From: Xenorhabdus miraniensis
GTDB taxonomy: Bacteria > Pseudomonadota > Gammaproteobacteria > Enterobacterales > Enterobacteriaceae
Direction of reading: 5' to 3'
Length of the DNA stretch: 64,000 bases
Assembly: GCF_002632615.1 (NCBI RefSeq)
Contig: NZ_NITZ01000005.1
Span: 62,001-126,000 of the forward strand
Positions 50,604 to 58,485 of this stretch are shown one piece after another (the stretch's first letter is position 1; the number at the start of each line of letters is the position of its first letter). The notes below the pieces were generated by a model. The model saw nothing but the letters and a program-made list of their open reading frames with translations, had not been told where the DNA came from and ran no database searches. Made by a program: the position numbers and the translations under genes.

Positions 50604-52079
50604 ATGGCGGTGACGTCTACAGCTCAGGCTTGTGATTTGGTAATTTTTGGGGCGAAAGGAGACTTAGCACGCCGGAAATTAATGCCTTCCCTTTACCAGT
50701 TAGAAAAGGCGGGTTATATCCATCCAGATACCCGAATTATCGGCGTTGGTCGTGCTGACTGGGATAAAAAAGCCTATACCAAGGTCGTTGAAGAAGCGTT
50801 GACTACATTTATGCCCGAGAAATTGGAACCTGAATTGTGGAAAAAGCTGAGTTCACGTCTGGAATTCTGTAATTTGGACGTTAATGAAACGAAACATTTC
50901 ACCGAATTGGCAAAAATACTTAGTAAGGATAACTTACCGGCTATTCACTATTTTGCCATGCCGCCAAGTACGTTTGGCTCAGTGTGTCATGGGTTAGGGG
51001 CTGCGGGATTGAATAAAGAACCCAATCGCGTTGTAATGGAAAAGCCGTTGGGAACGGATCTTGCTTCTTCCAAAGCCATCAATGATGAAGTTGCAAAATA
51101 CTTCAATGAAAGTCAAATCTACCGCATTGACCACTATTTGGGTAAAGAAACCGTATTGAACCTGCTGGCGTTGCGTTTTGCCAACTCACTCTTTGTCAAT
51201 AACTGGGATCACCGCACGATTGATCACGTGCAAATCACCGTTGCTGAAGAAGTCGGAATCGAAGGGCGTTGGGGGTATTTTGATCAGGCCGGACAGATGC
51301 GTGACATGATCCAGAATCATCTCCTGCAAATTCTGACGATGATTGCCATGTCTCCGCCAGCAGACCTGTCAGCCGATCGCATTCGTGATGAAAAAGTGAA
51401 AGTTTTGCGTTCATTGCGTCGGATTGACCAGACCAACGTGCGGGAAAAAACGGTTCGCGGGCAATATACCGCAGGTTTTGTGCATGGTAAAAAAGTACCC
51501 GGCTATCTGGAAGAAGAGAGTGCAAATAAGGCCAGTAAAACGGAGACTTTCGTATCAGTTCGTGTCGATATTGACGATTGGCGTTGGTCTGGAGTGCCTT
51601 TTTACCTGAGAACGGGGAAGCGTTTGCCAGCTAAATGCTCAGAAGTTGTTGTCTATTTCAAAGAGCCTTCTCTTAATCTGTTTGCTGGATCCTACCAGCA
51701 ATTACCGCAGAATAAATTGACTATTCGCTTGCAGCCAGATGAAGGTATTGATATCGAAGTGCTGAATAAAGCACCGGGGTTAGAACATAAGCACCGTTTA
51801 CAAACGACCAAACTGGATTTGAGTTTCTCTGAAACATTCAATCAGACACACCTTGCCGATGCTTATGAAAGATTACTGTTGGAAGCTATGCGCGGTATTC
51901 AGGCATTGTTTGTCCGTCGTGATGAAGTAGAAGAAGCATGGAAATGGGTAGATTCCATTATGGAAGCATGGGCGGCAGACAACGAGCCACCGAAGCCTTA
52001 TCAGGCAGGTACTTGGGGGCCTGTAGCTTCTATCGCTATGATTACCCGCGATGGGCGTTCATGGAACGAGTTTGAATAA
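50604..52079 (+). CDS. zwf: Glucose-6-phosphate 1-dehydrogenase
   Basis: The 491-aa enzyme has the NADP-binding loop FGAKGDLARRKLMPSLYQLE, the substrate-site motif RIDHYLGKE and the conserved RNHLLQ-like QNHLLQILTMIAM. It catalyses the first oxidative step of the pentose phosphate pathway. The frame opens five codons earlier at a TTG, but GGAG lies seven bases before the ATG at 50604, so I use that start. Unlike E. coli, no edd or eda follows; the next gene is an orphan. A 9-bp stem-loop ends the gene. Confidence 0.97.
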   Translation: MAVTSTAQACDLVIFGAKGDLARRKLMPSLYQLEKAGYIHPDTRIIGVGRADWDKKAYTKVVEEALTTFMPEKLEPELWKKLSSRLEFCNLDVNETKHFTELAKILSKDNLPAIHYFAMPPSTFGSVCHGLGAAGLNKEPNRVVMEKPLGTDLASSKAINDEVAKYFNESQIYRIDHYLGKETVLNLLALRFANSLFVNNWDHRTIDHVQITVAEEVGIEGRWGYFDQAGQMRDMIQNHLLQILTMIAMSPPADLSADRIRDEKVKVLRSLRRIDQTNVREKTVRGQYTAGFVHGKKVPGYLEEESANKASKTETFVSVRVDIDDWRWSGVPFYLRTGKRLPAKCSEVVVYFKEPSLNLFAGSYQQLPQNKLTIRLQPDEGIDIEVLNKAPGLEHKHRLQTTKLDLSFSETFNQTHLADAYERLLLEAMRGIQALFVRRDEVEEAWKWVDSIMEAWAADNEPPKPYQAGTWGPVASIAMITRDGRSWNEFE

Positions 52080-52104
52080 CGAGTTCTGTTTTCTATTATT
52101 ATTA

Positions 52105-52125
52105 TCTGACCGCGCTGCGGTCAGA
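52105..52125 (+). terminator. Hairpin after zwf
   Basis: tctgaccgc (52105-52113) pairs exactly with gcggtcaga (52117-52125) over gct. A T-run occurs only 15 bases later (ttattttttt), so it may act weakly. Confidence 0.55.
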
Positions 52126-52242
52126 TCTCATCCAAAATTATTTTTTTCGATTTCTTGAAATTCGTCACGTTTAAAAAAGTTACTATAGGTTATTAGTTGA
52201 TCGATTTTAATGCAATAAGAATGAGTAGGAAGAGAAGAAATT

Positions 52243-53049
52243 ATGCGTGTTGATGATACAAAAACTTGGCATGCTCAATGGGTGTTAAGACGTGAGCAGA
52301 TAAACAGAGTGAGGAGCAGGCAGGGAGAAGATGTTGGTGATGAGTGGGTTTCTGAACGTATAAGAAGGCATGATAACAGTGCACCAGAAAACGTGCTATC
52401 AAGGTTGAATACAGTTTATAAAAACAAAGCCAAAATAATTCACCATAACTGTCTGGATATGTTTAATGTTAACGATATACCGGGAGACAGAAGACCCAAA
52501 CCTCCTTTTAAACAACTACTCGAAAGTTTAGAGAATATATATATTCTTGAGCGGTCTTGGCCTGAATCCAGTAGGCATATACGGCAGCGGTCTAGATTTA
52601 ATGTGTTTAAACAGTGTTGTTGGCCTAACCCGAGACATGATGATGACGACAGTTATTATTATGTGATGAAAAGAATAGATTCAATGGAGGCGCCAGTACA
52701 CGTTCCGAATGGACATTACATATATGTTATATATTCTGATATGCCCCAGATTGTTGTATGTAATTTTTGTGACTTCTCCAAGCCTTTGGTTATCGGTCAC
52801 ACTTCGCTAATCAAAGGCAGGATTTTATGGTATCGCCATGATGTCAACGAACCTCTCCCAAATGATGATGAGATCAATTATACAGCATACCCTGTACTAT
52901 TAGCCGGTGAACTTTTTTTTACTGGTGGTAAATTAATCCGATGGAATAATCGGAGTGGGCATTATCGCCCCAAAAGTTCTCCTGTGTTAGAATTTGGTGC
53001 AACAGATCATATATTGCCCCGCAAACTGTTTCAGCGAATTGGCTTGTAA
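52243..53049 (+). CDS. Orphan 268-aa protein with toxin-like C-terminal motif
   Basis: I cannot name this protein. It is charged, has no signal peptide or membrane helix, and starts with a good ribosome site (GGAAGAG). The N-terminal half is rich in Arg, Asp and His. The C-terminal part (about 185-248) has GHTSLIKGRILWYRH, LLAGELFFTGGKLIRWNN and RSGHYRP, a pattern I associate with C-terminal domains of uncharacterised secreted proteins and polymorphic toxins; that link is recollection, not a search. It is alone between zwf and the mdtJI leader, where core order would put edd/eda. Codon use is more AT-rich than zwf, suggesting acquisition. Confidence 0.6.
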   Translation: MRVDDTKTWHAQWVLRREQINRVRSRQGEDVGDEWVSERIRRHDNSAPENVLSRLNTVYKNKAKIIHHNCLDMFNVNDIPGDRRPKPPFKQLLESLENIYILERSWPESSRHIRQRSRFNVFKQCCWPNPRHDDDDSYYYVMKRIDSMEAPVHVPNGHYIYVIYSDMPQIVVCNFCDFSKPLVIGHTSLIKGRILWYRHDVNEPLPNDDEINYTAYPVLLAGELFFTGGKLIRWNNRSGHYRPKSSPVLEFGATDHILPRKLFQRIGL

Positions 53050-53196
53050 AGTTAACTGCTTACCTGAAAAATTTGCTTGTCAGTTGTGTTTATTGTTTGA
53101 ATATGCTAGAAATACAAGTCAATCAATTACATCACTAATATGAGGGTTCGTAGTATATCACACAGTGAACATCGTGTGATGAAAGAATAAAATATC

Positions 53197-53313
53197 ATGA
53201 ATAGCGCCAAAAGCGTCAACATTCAACACAGTAACAAAATTCAACGTTGTACCCACGTTTTTTTCCTCTCAGCTATCTTATCCAGTGAGCACTACTGGTG
53301 CAGCGCTCTTTAG
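53197..53313 (+). CDS. mdtU: Leader ORF of mdtJI (mdtU position), 38 codons
   Basis: An ATG at 53197 opens a 38-codon frame (MNSAKSVNIQHSNKIQRC...YWCSAL) ending at TAG 53311. It lies in a long leader ahead of mdtJ, where E. coli has mdtU, a short ORF whose translation is needed for spermidine-induced mdtJI expression. The ribosome site is weak (GAAAGAA) and sits next to a 7-bp hairpin (53157-53163 with 53174-53180) that could hide it. A second hairpin (ccggt-tttc-accgg, 53331-53345) follows the stop. The identity rests on position and size; I did not compare sequences. Confidence 0.55.
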   Translation: MNSAKSVNIQHSNKIQRCTHVFFLSAILSSEHYWCSAL

Positions 53314-53485
53314 GGCCTTTCTCCTGTTAACCGGTTTTTCACCGGCAATTCTTATTTGCCAAAATATTTGGCTAAAACGTCAGTTTGATTTCTGATATCG
53401 CGTAATTGCACTCGCGGCTGCTCTTGTTGGCATTTATAGCTTAAATATCTTGGCATGCTTTATCAGTATGTTCAGGAGAAGGATA
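53314..53485 (+). promoter_or_regulatory. mdtJI leader between uORF and mdtJ
   Basis: This stretch has a run of pyrimidines (cctttctcctg), the ccggt hairpin at 53331-53345, and then the strong AGGAGAAGG ribosome site of mdtJ. Its length and structure suit translation-dependent leader control. Confidence 0.5.
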
Positions 53486-53872
53486 ATGATTTATTGGATG
53501 TTTCTTGTACTGGCGATTGTGGCAGAAGTGATTGGGACTCTGTCAATGAAACAAGCCAGCGTTTCGGGTGATGTTACAGGCATGATCGTGATGTACACCA
53601 TGATCACAACTTCCTACATTTTGTTGGCCATTGCCGTGAAAAAAGTGGCATTAGGCGTGGCTTATGCCTTATGGGAAGGTATTGGTATCCTGTTTATTAC
53701 TACTTTTAGTGTACTGTGGTTCAACGAATCTTTGTCATTGATGAAGGTTGGGGGATTGGCATTGCTGATGGCCGGAATTGCTTTGATCAAAATGGGATCA
53801 AAAAAAGCCCCCGGCAATTCGTCAAATGGTTCCTTAAATAATACTTCAAGCACGCAGATGAAGGAGGCATAA
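53486..53872 (+). CDS. mdtJ: Spermidine exporter subunit MdtJ (SMR family)
   Basis: The 128-aa protein has four membrane helices and starts [25 protein letters not shown], with the SMR signature Glu in the first helix (AEVIGT) and [16 protein letters not shown] in the third. I place the start at 53486 because AGGAGAAGG lies just upstream; the frame is open twelve codons earlier without a ribosome site. MdtJ and MdtI together export spermidine. The stop is one base before the mdtI ATG, so the two are coupled. The C-terminal tail ([14 protein letters not shown]) is polar and variable. Confidence 0.95.
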   Translation: MIYWMFLVLAIVAEVIGTLSMKQASVSGDVTGMIVMYTMITTSYILLAIAVKKVALGVAYALWEGIGILFITTFSVLWFNESLSLMKVGGLALLMAGIALIKMGSKKAPGNSSNGSLNNTSSTQMKEA

Positions 53873-53873
53873 C

Positions 53874-54206
53874 ATGTTGACCCAATTTGAATGGTGGCAT
53901 GCTGCGTTCCTGATTCTGGCTGTTTTTTTGGAAATCATCGCGAATATTTTGCTGAAATTATCTAACGGTTTTCAACGCTTTTGGATAGGTATTTTATCTT
54001 TAGTTGCGGTATTGGGGGCTTTTAGTTCGTTGGCTCAGGCAGTTAAAGGCATTGAACTTTCTATCGCTTATGCTTTATGGGGAGCATTCGGTATTATCGC
54101 GACAGTGGCAGCGGGTTGGATTATGTTCAATCAGCGGCTGAATTTTAAGGGATGGGGTGGCATTGTGCTGCTGCTAGTCGGCATGATTATGATCAAAATG
54201 GCTTAA
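53874..54206 (+). CDS. mdtI: Spermidine exporter subunit MdtI (SMR family)
   Basis: The 110-aa protein has four helices: [26 protein letters not shown] contains the membrane Glu (FLEIIAN), and [23 protein letters not shown] matches the third helix of the family. It pairs with MdtJ; neither functions alone. AAGGAGG lies just before the ATG at the end of mdtJ. A bidirectional hairpin follows. Confidence 0.95.
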   Translation: MLTQFEWWHAAFLILAVFLEIIANILLKLSNGFQRFWIGILSLVAVLGAFSSLAQAVKGIELSIAYALWGAFGIIATVAAGWIMFNQRLNFKGWGGIVLLLVGMIMIKMA

Positions 54207-54221
54207 GTCTCATCGATAAAA

Positions 54222-54255
54222 TGGCATTGAGTGACTGGCATGGCTCTCAATGCCA
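54222..54255. terminator. Hairpin between mdtI and the RidA-like gene
   Basis: tggcattgag (54222-54231) pairs exactly with ctcaatgcca (54246-54255). It lies between two convergent genes; T-runs are short, so stop strength is uncertain. Confidence 0.6.
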
Positions 54256-54277
54256 TATGAGTTTTGATGGGTTCAGA

Positions 54278-54622
54278 TTATAAAGCAGCGATAATTTTGA
54301 TTTCTACTTTATATTTTGGATTCATCAACTCAGCCTGAACGGTACAACGGACAGGTGCACTTCCGGCAACGACCCACGCATCCCAAGCCGCATTCATACC
54401 CGCAAAATCAGCTTTGTCCGCCAGAAAAATTGTCGCATCCAAAATCTTACTCTTATCTGATCCAAGGCGATGTAACAGGGTATCAATGGCTGCCAGTGTA
54501 TCGGCGGTTTGTTCTGTAATATCGCCATCCAGCTTTTCTGGTACGCTGGTATAATAGATAGTGTCATTATGAACGACCGCTTCTGACCAACGAGTATCTG
54601 GATCAATGCGTTTAATAGTCAT
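54278..54622 (-). CDS. yoaB: RidA-family protein (YoaB)
   Basis: The 114-aa protein has the YjgF/RidA fold: VVHNDTIYYTSVPEK, the conserved Arg in APVRCTVQAELMNPKYKVEIKIIA and the Leu-rich helix ADTLAAIDTLLHRLG. RidA proteins deaminate reactive enamine/imine intermediates; YoaB is a paralogue of unproved substrate. It is divergent from yoaA, as in E. coli, supporting the yoaB assignment. Confidence 0.88.
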   Translation of the reverse strand: MTIKRIDPDTRWSEAVVHNDTIYYTSVPEKLDGDITEQTADTLAAIDTLLHRLGSDKSKILDATIFLADKADFAGMNAAWDAWVVAGSAPVRCTVQAELMNPKYKVEIKIIAAL

Positions 54623-54722
54623 TAAATCTCCTGTTAATTTATACAGTTTTTTGCTGAATTGGGTGGTTATTGCAACTCAGTATTGGCATAATTCTGCCAC
54701 ATTTTATTGAAAGAGACAGTTT

Positions 54723-56639
54723 GTGTCAGACGATTTTGCGAAAAATGGCATGCTTGCCAAAGCTATTCCGGGTTTTAAACCGCGTGATGCCCAGCGAGAA
54801 ATGTCTTCGGCTATTGCGATTGCGATCGAAAAGCAACAACAATTGGTCGTGGAAGCAGGGACGGGAACCGGTAAAACATTTGCTTATTTGGTACCTGCTT
54901 TGCGTTCCGGTAAAAAAGTGATTATTTCCACGGGATCTAAAGCATTGCAGGATCAGCTCTACAATCGGGATCTTCCTACCATTGTCAATGCCTTGGGTTT
55001 TACGGGCAATTTGGCGCTATTAAAAGGGCGCTCGAATTACTTATGCCTTGAACGCCTCGGACAACAATCAATCGGCAATTCGCAGTCGGAAGCTGAAATA
55101 TTGGCGGAAGTGATCAAACTGAGACATTGGTCAAGTCATACGGATAATGGTGATATCAGCACTTGCCATCAAGTGGCGGAAGATAGCACTGTCTGGCCGT
55201 TGGTTACAAGTACGAATGATAACTGTCTTGGTAGCGATTGCCCGAGCTATCAGGAATGTTTCGTCCTTAAAGCCCGTCGTAAAGCAATGGAAGCCGATGT
55301 GGTGATTGTTAACCACCATCTGTTTATGGCGGATATGGTGGTTAAGGATACCGGGTTTGGTGAATTAATTCCGCAGGCTGATGTGGTTATCTTTGATGAG
55401 GCACATCAACTTCCTGATATCGCGAGTCAATATTTTGGTCAGCAGTTAAGTAGCCGTCAATTGATGGATCTATCGAGAGATATCATCATGGCTTATCGCA
55501 CTGAAGTGCGGGATCAGGCTCAGTTGCAAAAAAGTGCAGATCGTCTTAGTCAAAGTGCGCAAGATTTTCGCCTGTCATTGGGAGAAAACAGCTATCGGGG
55601 CAATCTTCGTGAAGTTTTGCAACAACAACATGTTCAGCGGGCACTTGTGCGATTGGATGATGCGCTGGAGCTTTGTTATGACGTCATGAAACTCTCTTTG
55701 GGGCGTTCAACGATGCTGGATGCAGCTTTTGAACGGGCAACAATTTATCGCAATCGTCTGAAACGTCTTATTGATGTCAGCATTCCCAATTACAGCTATT
55801 GGTTCGAAAGTTATGGGCGGCACTTTTTGCTGGCATTGACGCCATTATCTGTCTCAGACAAGTTCAGTGAAATGCTTCGTGAACAATCAGGTTGTTGGAT
55901 TTTTACGTCGGCGACTCTGTCGGTCAATGAACAGCTCGAGCATTTCACCGAGCGTTTGGGCTTGAAATCCGCTCAGACACTGCTTCTCCCCAGCCCGTTT
56001 GATTACCAGCGTCAGATGCTATTGTGTGTTCCGCGTCATTTACCTTCGCCTAATCAGAATGGGGGTGCAAAGTGGTTGGCACGTATGTTGAAACCACTTA
56101 TTGAAAGCAACAAAGGTCGCTGCTTTTTCCTCTGTACATCTCATCAAATGATGCGCAGTTTGGCGGAAGAGTTTCGTGCCAGTATGACATTACCCGTATT
56201 GGTGCAGGGAGAAACAAGCAAGGGGCAATTATTGTCCCAATTTATCTCAGCAGGTAATGCGCTGCTGGTAGCAACCGGCAGTTTTTGGGAAGGAGTAGAT
56301 GTCCGTGGAGATACATTGTCCTGTGTCATTATTGATAAATTACCGTTTACAGCACCTGATGACCCGTTACTTAAGGCTCGTATTGAAGATTGTCAGCTTA
56401 AGGGCAGGGATGCCTTTAACGAAGTACAGCTTCCCGATGCAGTAATTAGCCTGAAACAAGGTGTCGGACGTTTGATTCGTGATATTGATGACTATGGCGT
56501 TGTCGTCATTTGTGATAATCGGCTGGTTATGCGCCCATATGGAGAGGTGTTTCTGAACAGTTTACCACCTGCACCTCGTACCCGTGATTTATCAAAAGCA
56601 GTAGAATTTCTGAAATCACGCCCATCACAGCCAGAGTAA
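54723..56639 (+). CDS. yoaA: DinG/XPD-type helicase YoaA
   Basis: The 638-aa protein starts at a GTG. It has Walker A (VEAGTGTGKTFAYLVPAL), iron-sulfur cysteines (C in NYLCLERL, then CLGSDCPSYQECF), the DEAH box (VVIFDEAHQLPD) and C-terminal helicase motifs (GSFWEGVDVRGD, LKQGVGRLIRD). It matches YoaA, which acts with the HolC (chi) subunit of DNA polymerase III in repair of replication forks. Length is normal for the family. A terminator follows. Confidence 0.95.
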   Translation: MSDDFAKNGMLAKAIPGFKPRDAQREMSSAIAIAIEKQQQLVVEAGTGTGKTFAYLVPALRSGKKVIISTGSKALQDQLYNRDLPTIVNALGFTGNLALLKGRSNYLCLERLGQQSIGNSQSEAEILAEVIKLRHWSSHTDNGDISTCHQVAEDSTVWPLVTSTNDNCLGSDCPSYQECFVLKARRKAMEADVVIVNHHLFMADMVVKDTGFGELIPQADVVIFDEAHQLPDIASQYFGQQLSSRQLMDLSRDIIMAYRTEVRDQAQLQKSADRLSQSAQDFRLSLGENSYRGNLREVLQQQHVQRALVRLDDALELCYDVMKLSLGRSTMLDAAFERATIYRNRLKRLIDVSIPNYSYWFESYGRHFLLALTPLSVSDKFSEMLREQSGCWIFTSATLSVNEQLEHFTERLGLKSAQTLLLPSPFDYQRQMLLCVPRHLPSPNQNGGAKWLARMLKPLIESNKGRCFFLCTSHQMMRSLAEEFRASMTLPVLVQGETSKGQLLSQFISAGNALLVATGSFWEGVDVRGDTLSCVIIDKLPFTAPDDPLLKARIEDCQLKGRDAFNEVQLPDAVISLKQGVGRLIRDIDDYGVVVICDNRLVMRPYGEVFLNSLPPAPRTRDLSKAVEFLKSRPSQPE

Positions 56640-56647
56640 AATTGTCG

Positions 56648-56677
56648 GGGCTATGGTAGTATAGCCCTCTTTTTTTG
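56648..56677 (+). terminator. Intrinsic terminator after yoaA
   Basis: gggctat (56648-56654) pairs with atagccc (56661-56667), followed by tcttttttt. Only about 27 bases separate it from the tsaB start. Confidence 0.85.
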
Positions 56678-56703
56678 AATTCTATTCTTGCCGGAGTTAA
56701 GGC

Positions 56704-57399
56704 ATGTCCACGCGGATTTTAGCTATTGATACTGCAACTGAAGCCTGTTCTGTTGCACTTTGGAATGAAGGTGTCGTCGAGGCACAGTTTGAGATTTCCC
56801 CACGAGAGCATACTCAACGTATTTTACCGATGGTTCGAGACGTATTATCAAAGGGCAACTTGAGTCTGCAACAATTGAATGCACTGGCATTTGGCCGTGG
56901 GCCGGGCAGTTTTACCGGTGTGCGGATTGGAGTTGGTATTGCTCAAGGTCTGGCATTGGGCGCTGAATTGCCGATGCTGGGTGTTTCTTCCCTGAAAACG
57001 ATGGCACAAGGTGCATTTCGCCTCAAAGGGGCAACTAACGTTTTGGTTGCCATTGATGCACGTATGGGGGAAATTTATTGGGGGCAATACAGCCGCAATT
57101 CACAAGGTGAATGGCAAGGCGATGAAACAGAAGCGGTTTTAAAACCTGAACAAGCGCAAGTAATTATGAGTTCCTTGTCCGGTGAATGGGCCATTGCGGG
57201 AACGGGATGGGAAGCTTATCCTCAATTATTAGACAGCCACTTAACACTGGTAACCAGTGAGATTACTTTGCCTCATGCGGAAGATATGTTGCCATTGGCA
57301 GTTCAAATGTGGGAAGCGGGAGAAGCGACATCAGTTGAACATGCTGAGCCTGTTTACTTGCGTAATGAAGTAACATGGAAAAAATTACCGGGTCGTTAA
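56704..57399 (+). CDS. tsaB: tRNA threonylcarbamoyladenosine component TsaB
   Basis: The 231-aa protein begins [20 protein letters not shown] and has [14 protein letters not shown] and [24 protein letters not shown], typical of TsaB (YeaZ). It partners TsaD and TsaE in t6A37 modification of ANN-decoding tRNAs. GGAG lies seven bases before the ATG. It is 65 bases before the lipoprotein gene, the same order as yeaZ-yeaY in E. coli. Confidence 0.95.
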   Translation: MSTRILAIDTATEACSVALWNEGVVEAQFEISPREHTQRILPMVRDVLSKGNLSLQQLNALAFGRGPGSFTGVRIGVGIAQGLALGAELPMLGVSSLKTMAQGAFRLKGATNVLVAIDARMGEIYWGQYSRNSQGEWQGDETEAVLKPEQAQVIMSSLSGEWAIAGTGWEAYPQLLDSHLTLVTSEITLPHAEDMLPLAVQMWEAGEATSVEHAEPVYLRNEVTWKKLPGR

Positions 57400-57464
57400 G
57401 GTCTTATTGATGGCTATCTAAGTTATAGTCAGCTTGATCAAGCTTTATAGGGTCGGAGGAATTT

Positions 57465-58049
57465 ATGTTCAATGGCACACGTTATCGAAGCATCCTGCAA
57501 GCAATATTGTTTTTGGGAATGGCGATTCTTGCGGGTTGTGTATCAGTTCCTGATGCTATCAAGGGAACGACTAAAACGCCGGTGGAAAATTTACTTTCCG
57601 TTAAAAATGCCCCTGAATTATATATTGGGCATGAAGGGCGTTTTGGTGGAAAAGTTCTCACTGTCTTGAATGAAAAAGATCAAACTCGGTTGGAAATTTC
57701 GGCTATGCCATTAGCAGATAATGCAGCCCCACGTTTGGCGGACGCTTCTCTGGGGCGGGTTTATGCTTACGTGAACGCTTTTTTAGAACCGAGTGATTTC
57801 AAAGACCGTTATGTAACTGTAGTGGGTTTGATTACGGGTCTGGAGAAAGGAAAAGTAGGTAATAGCCCGTATAATTACATTGCGATGAATGTCACGGGAA
57901 TGAAACGCTGGCATGAATCTCAGAGAATGATTTTCCCTTCTTCGGTTGTCACTGATCCATGGGGCTACTACGGTAACCCTTTTGGCCCGGCTTGGGGAGT
58001 GTATTCACCATCCCAACCCGTATCTGTTGAAAAGATCCTAACCGAGTAA
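57465..58049 (+). CDS. yeaY: Slp-family outer-membrane lipoprotein (YeaY)
   Basis: The 194-aa protein has a lipoprotein signal (ILFLGMAILAGC, Cys about residue 25) and the Slp domain (LYIGHEGRFGGKVLTVLNEKDQTRLEISAMPL, GRVYAYVNAFLEPSDFKDRYVTVVG). Slp/YeaY lipoproteins sit in the outer membrane and are induced by stress or starvation; molecular role unknown. GGAGGA precedes the ATG. It lies immediately after tsaB. Confidence 0.9.
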   Translation: MFNGTRYRSILQAILFLGMAILAGCVSVPDAIKGTTKTPVENLLSVKNAPELYIGHEGRFGGKVLTVLNEKDQTRLEISAMPLADNAAPRLADASLGRVYAYVNAFLEPSDFKDRYVTVVGLITGLEKGKVGNSPYNYIAMNVTGMKRWHESQRMIFPSSVVTDPWGYYGNPFGPAWGVYSPSQPVSVEKILTE

Positions 58050-58084
58050 ATTTGTTCACCAATCGAGTAGAGCACGATAACATA

Positions 58085-58112
58085 AATAGCCTCGCATTTT
58101 GCGAGGTTATTT
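58085..58112 (+). terminator. Intrinsic terminator after yeaY
   Basis: aatagcctcgca pairs with tgcgaggttatt with one bulged base, followed by tttat, about 36 bases after the stop codon. Confidence 0.8.
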
Positions 58113-58301
58113 TATATGCTGAATCCTATATTAAATTCTATTCTTAATAATTATCTTTTATTGGGTTATCCTGATTATAACCATTTGGAATAATACTGTG
58201 GCTTTAAGTCAAAAACCGGTGAGTCAGTGTATAATCAATGGATTATAAACCCAAGTGTTGGTTTTTTAGTTAACGGATTGATAAATAAATAAAAATAATG
58301 C

Positions 58302-58327
58302 AGGCGGCAATAGCCGCTTTATTTTTT
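58302..58327 (+). terminator. U-tailed hairpin upstream of fadD
   Basis: gcggc (58304-58308) pairs with gccgc (58313-58317) over aata, followed by tttatttttt. A second, weaker U-tailed hairpin (aaccaa-like stem, 58248-58267) lies just before. They could end a short transcript initiated near 58240. Confidence 0.6.
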
Positions 58328-58389
58328 GCAGTAATTAATTGTAATAAATTAGTGACGTGTATCGCCAACCTGAACAATGTTTCTTTTCA

Positions 58390-58406
58390 AACTGGTACGC
58401 TGAGTT
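58390..58406 (+). promoter_or_regulatory. Candidate FadR operator upstream of fadD
   Basis: aactggtacgctgagtt matches 12 of 16 defined positions of the FadR consensus (AACTGGTCNGACCAGTT), with a perfect left half, 80 bases before the fadD start codon. Confidence 0.6.
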
Positions 58407-58485
58407 AATAATTTGTTAAATATACAGGTCTGGTTTGTTTTATGGTCAGTGGTTACACCGCAATTAGATTTCAGGAGTATTCAAC

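Larger units (their letters stand above)
58050..58485. other. yeaY-fadD intergenic region (436 bp)
   Basis: It holds the yeaY terminator (58085-58112), a TATAAT at 58230-58235, two short U-tailed hairpins (58248-58267 and 58302-58327) and a FadR-like site (58390-58406). No ORF is supported. Confidence 0.65.
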
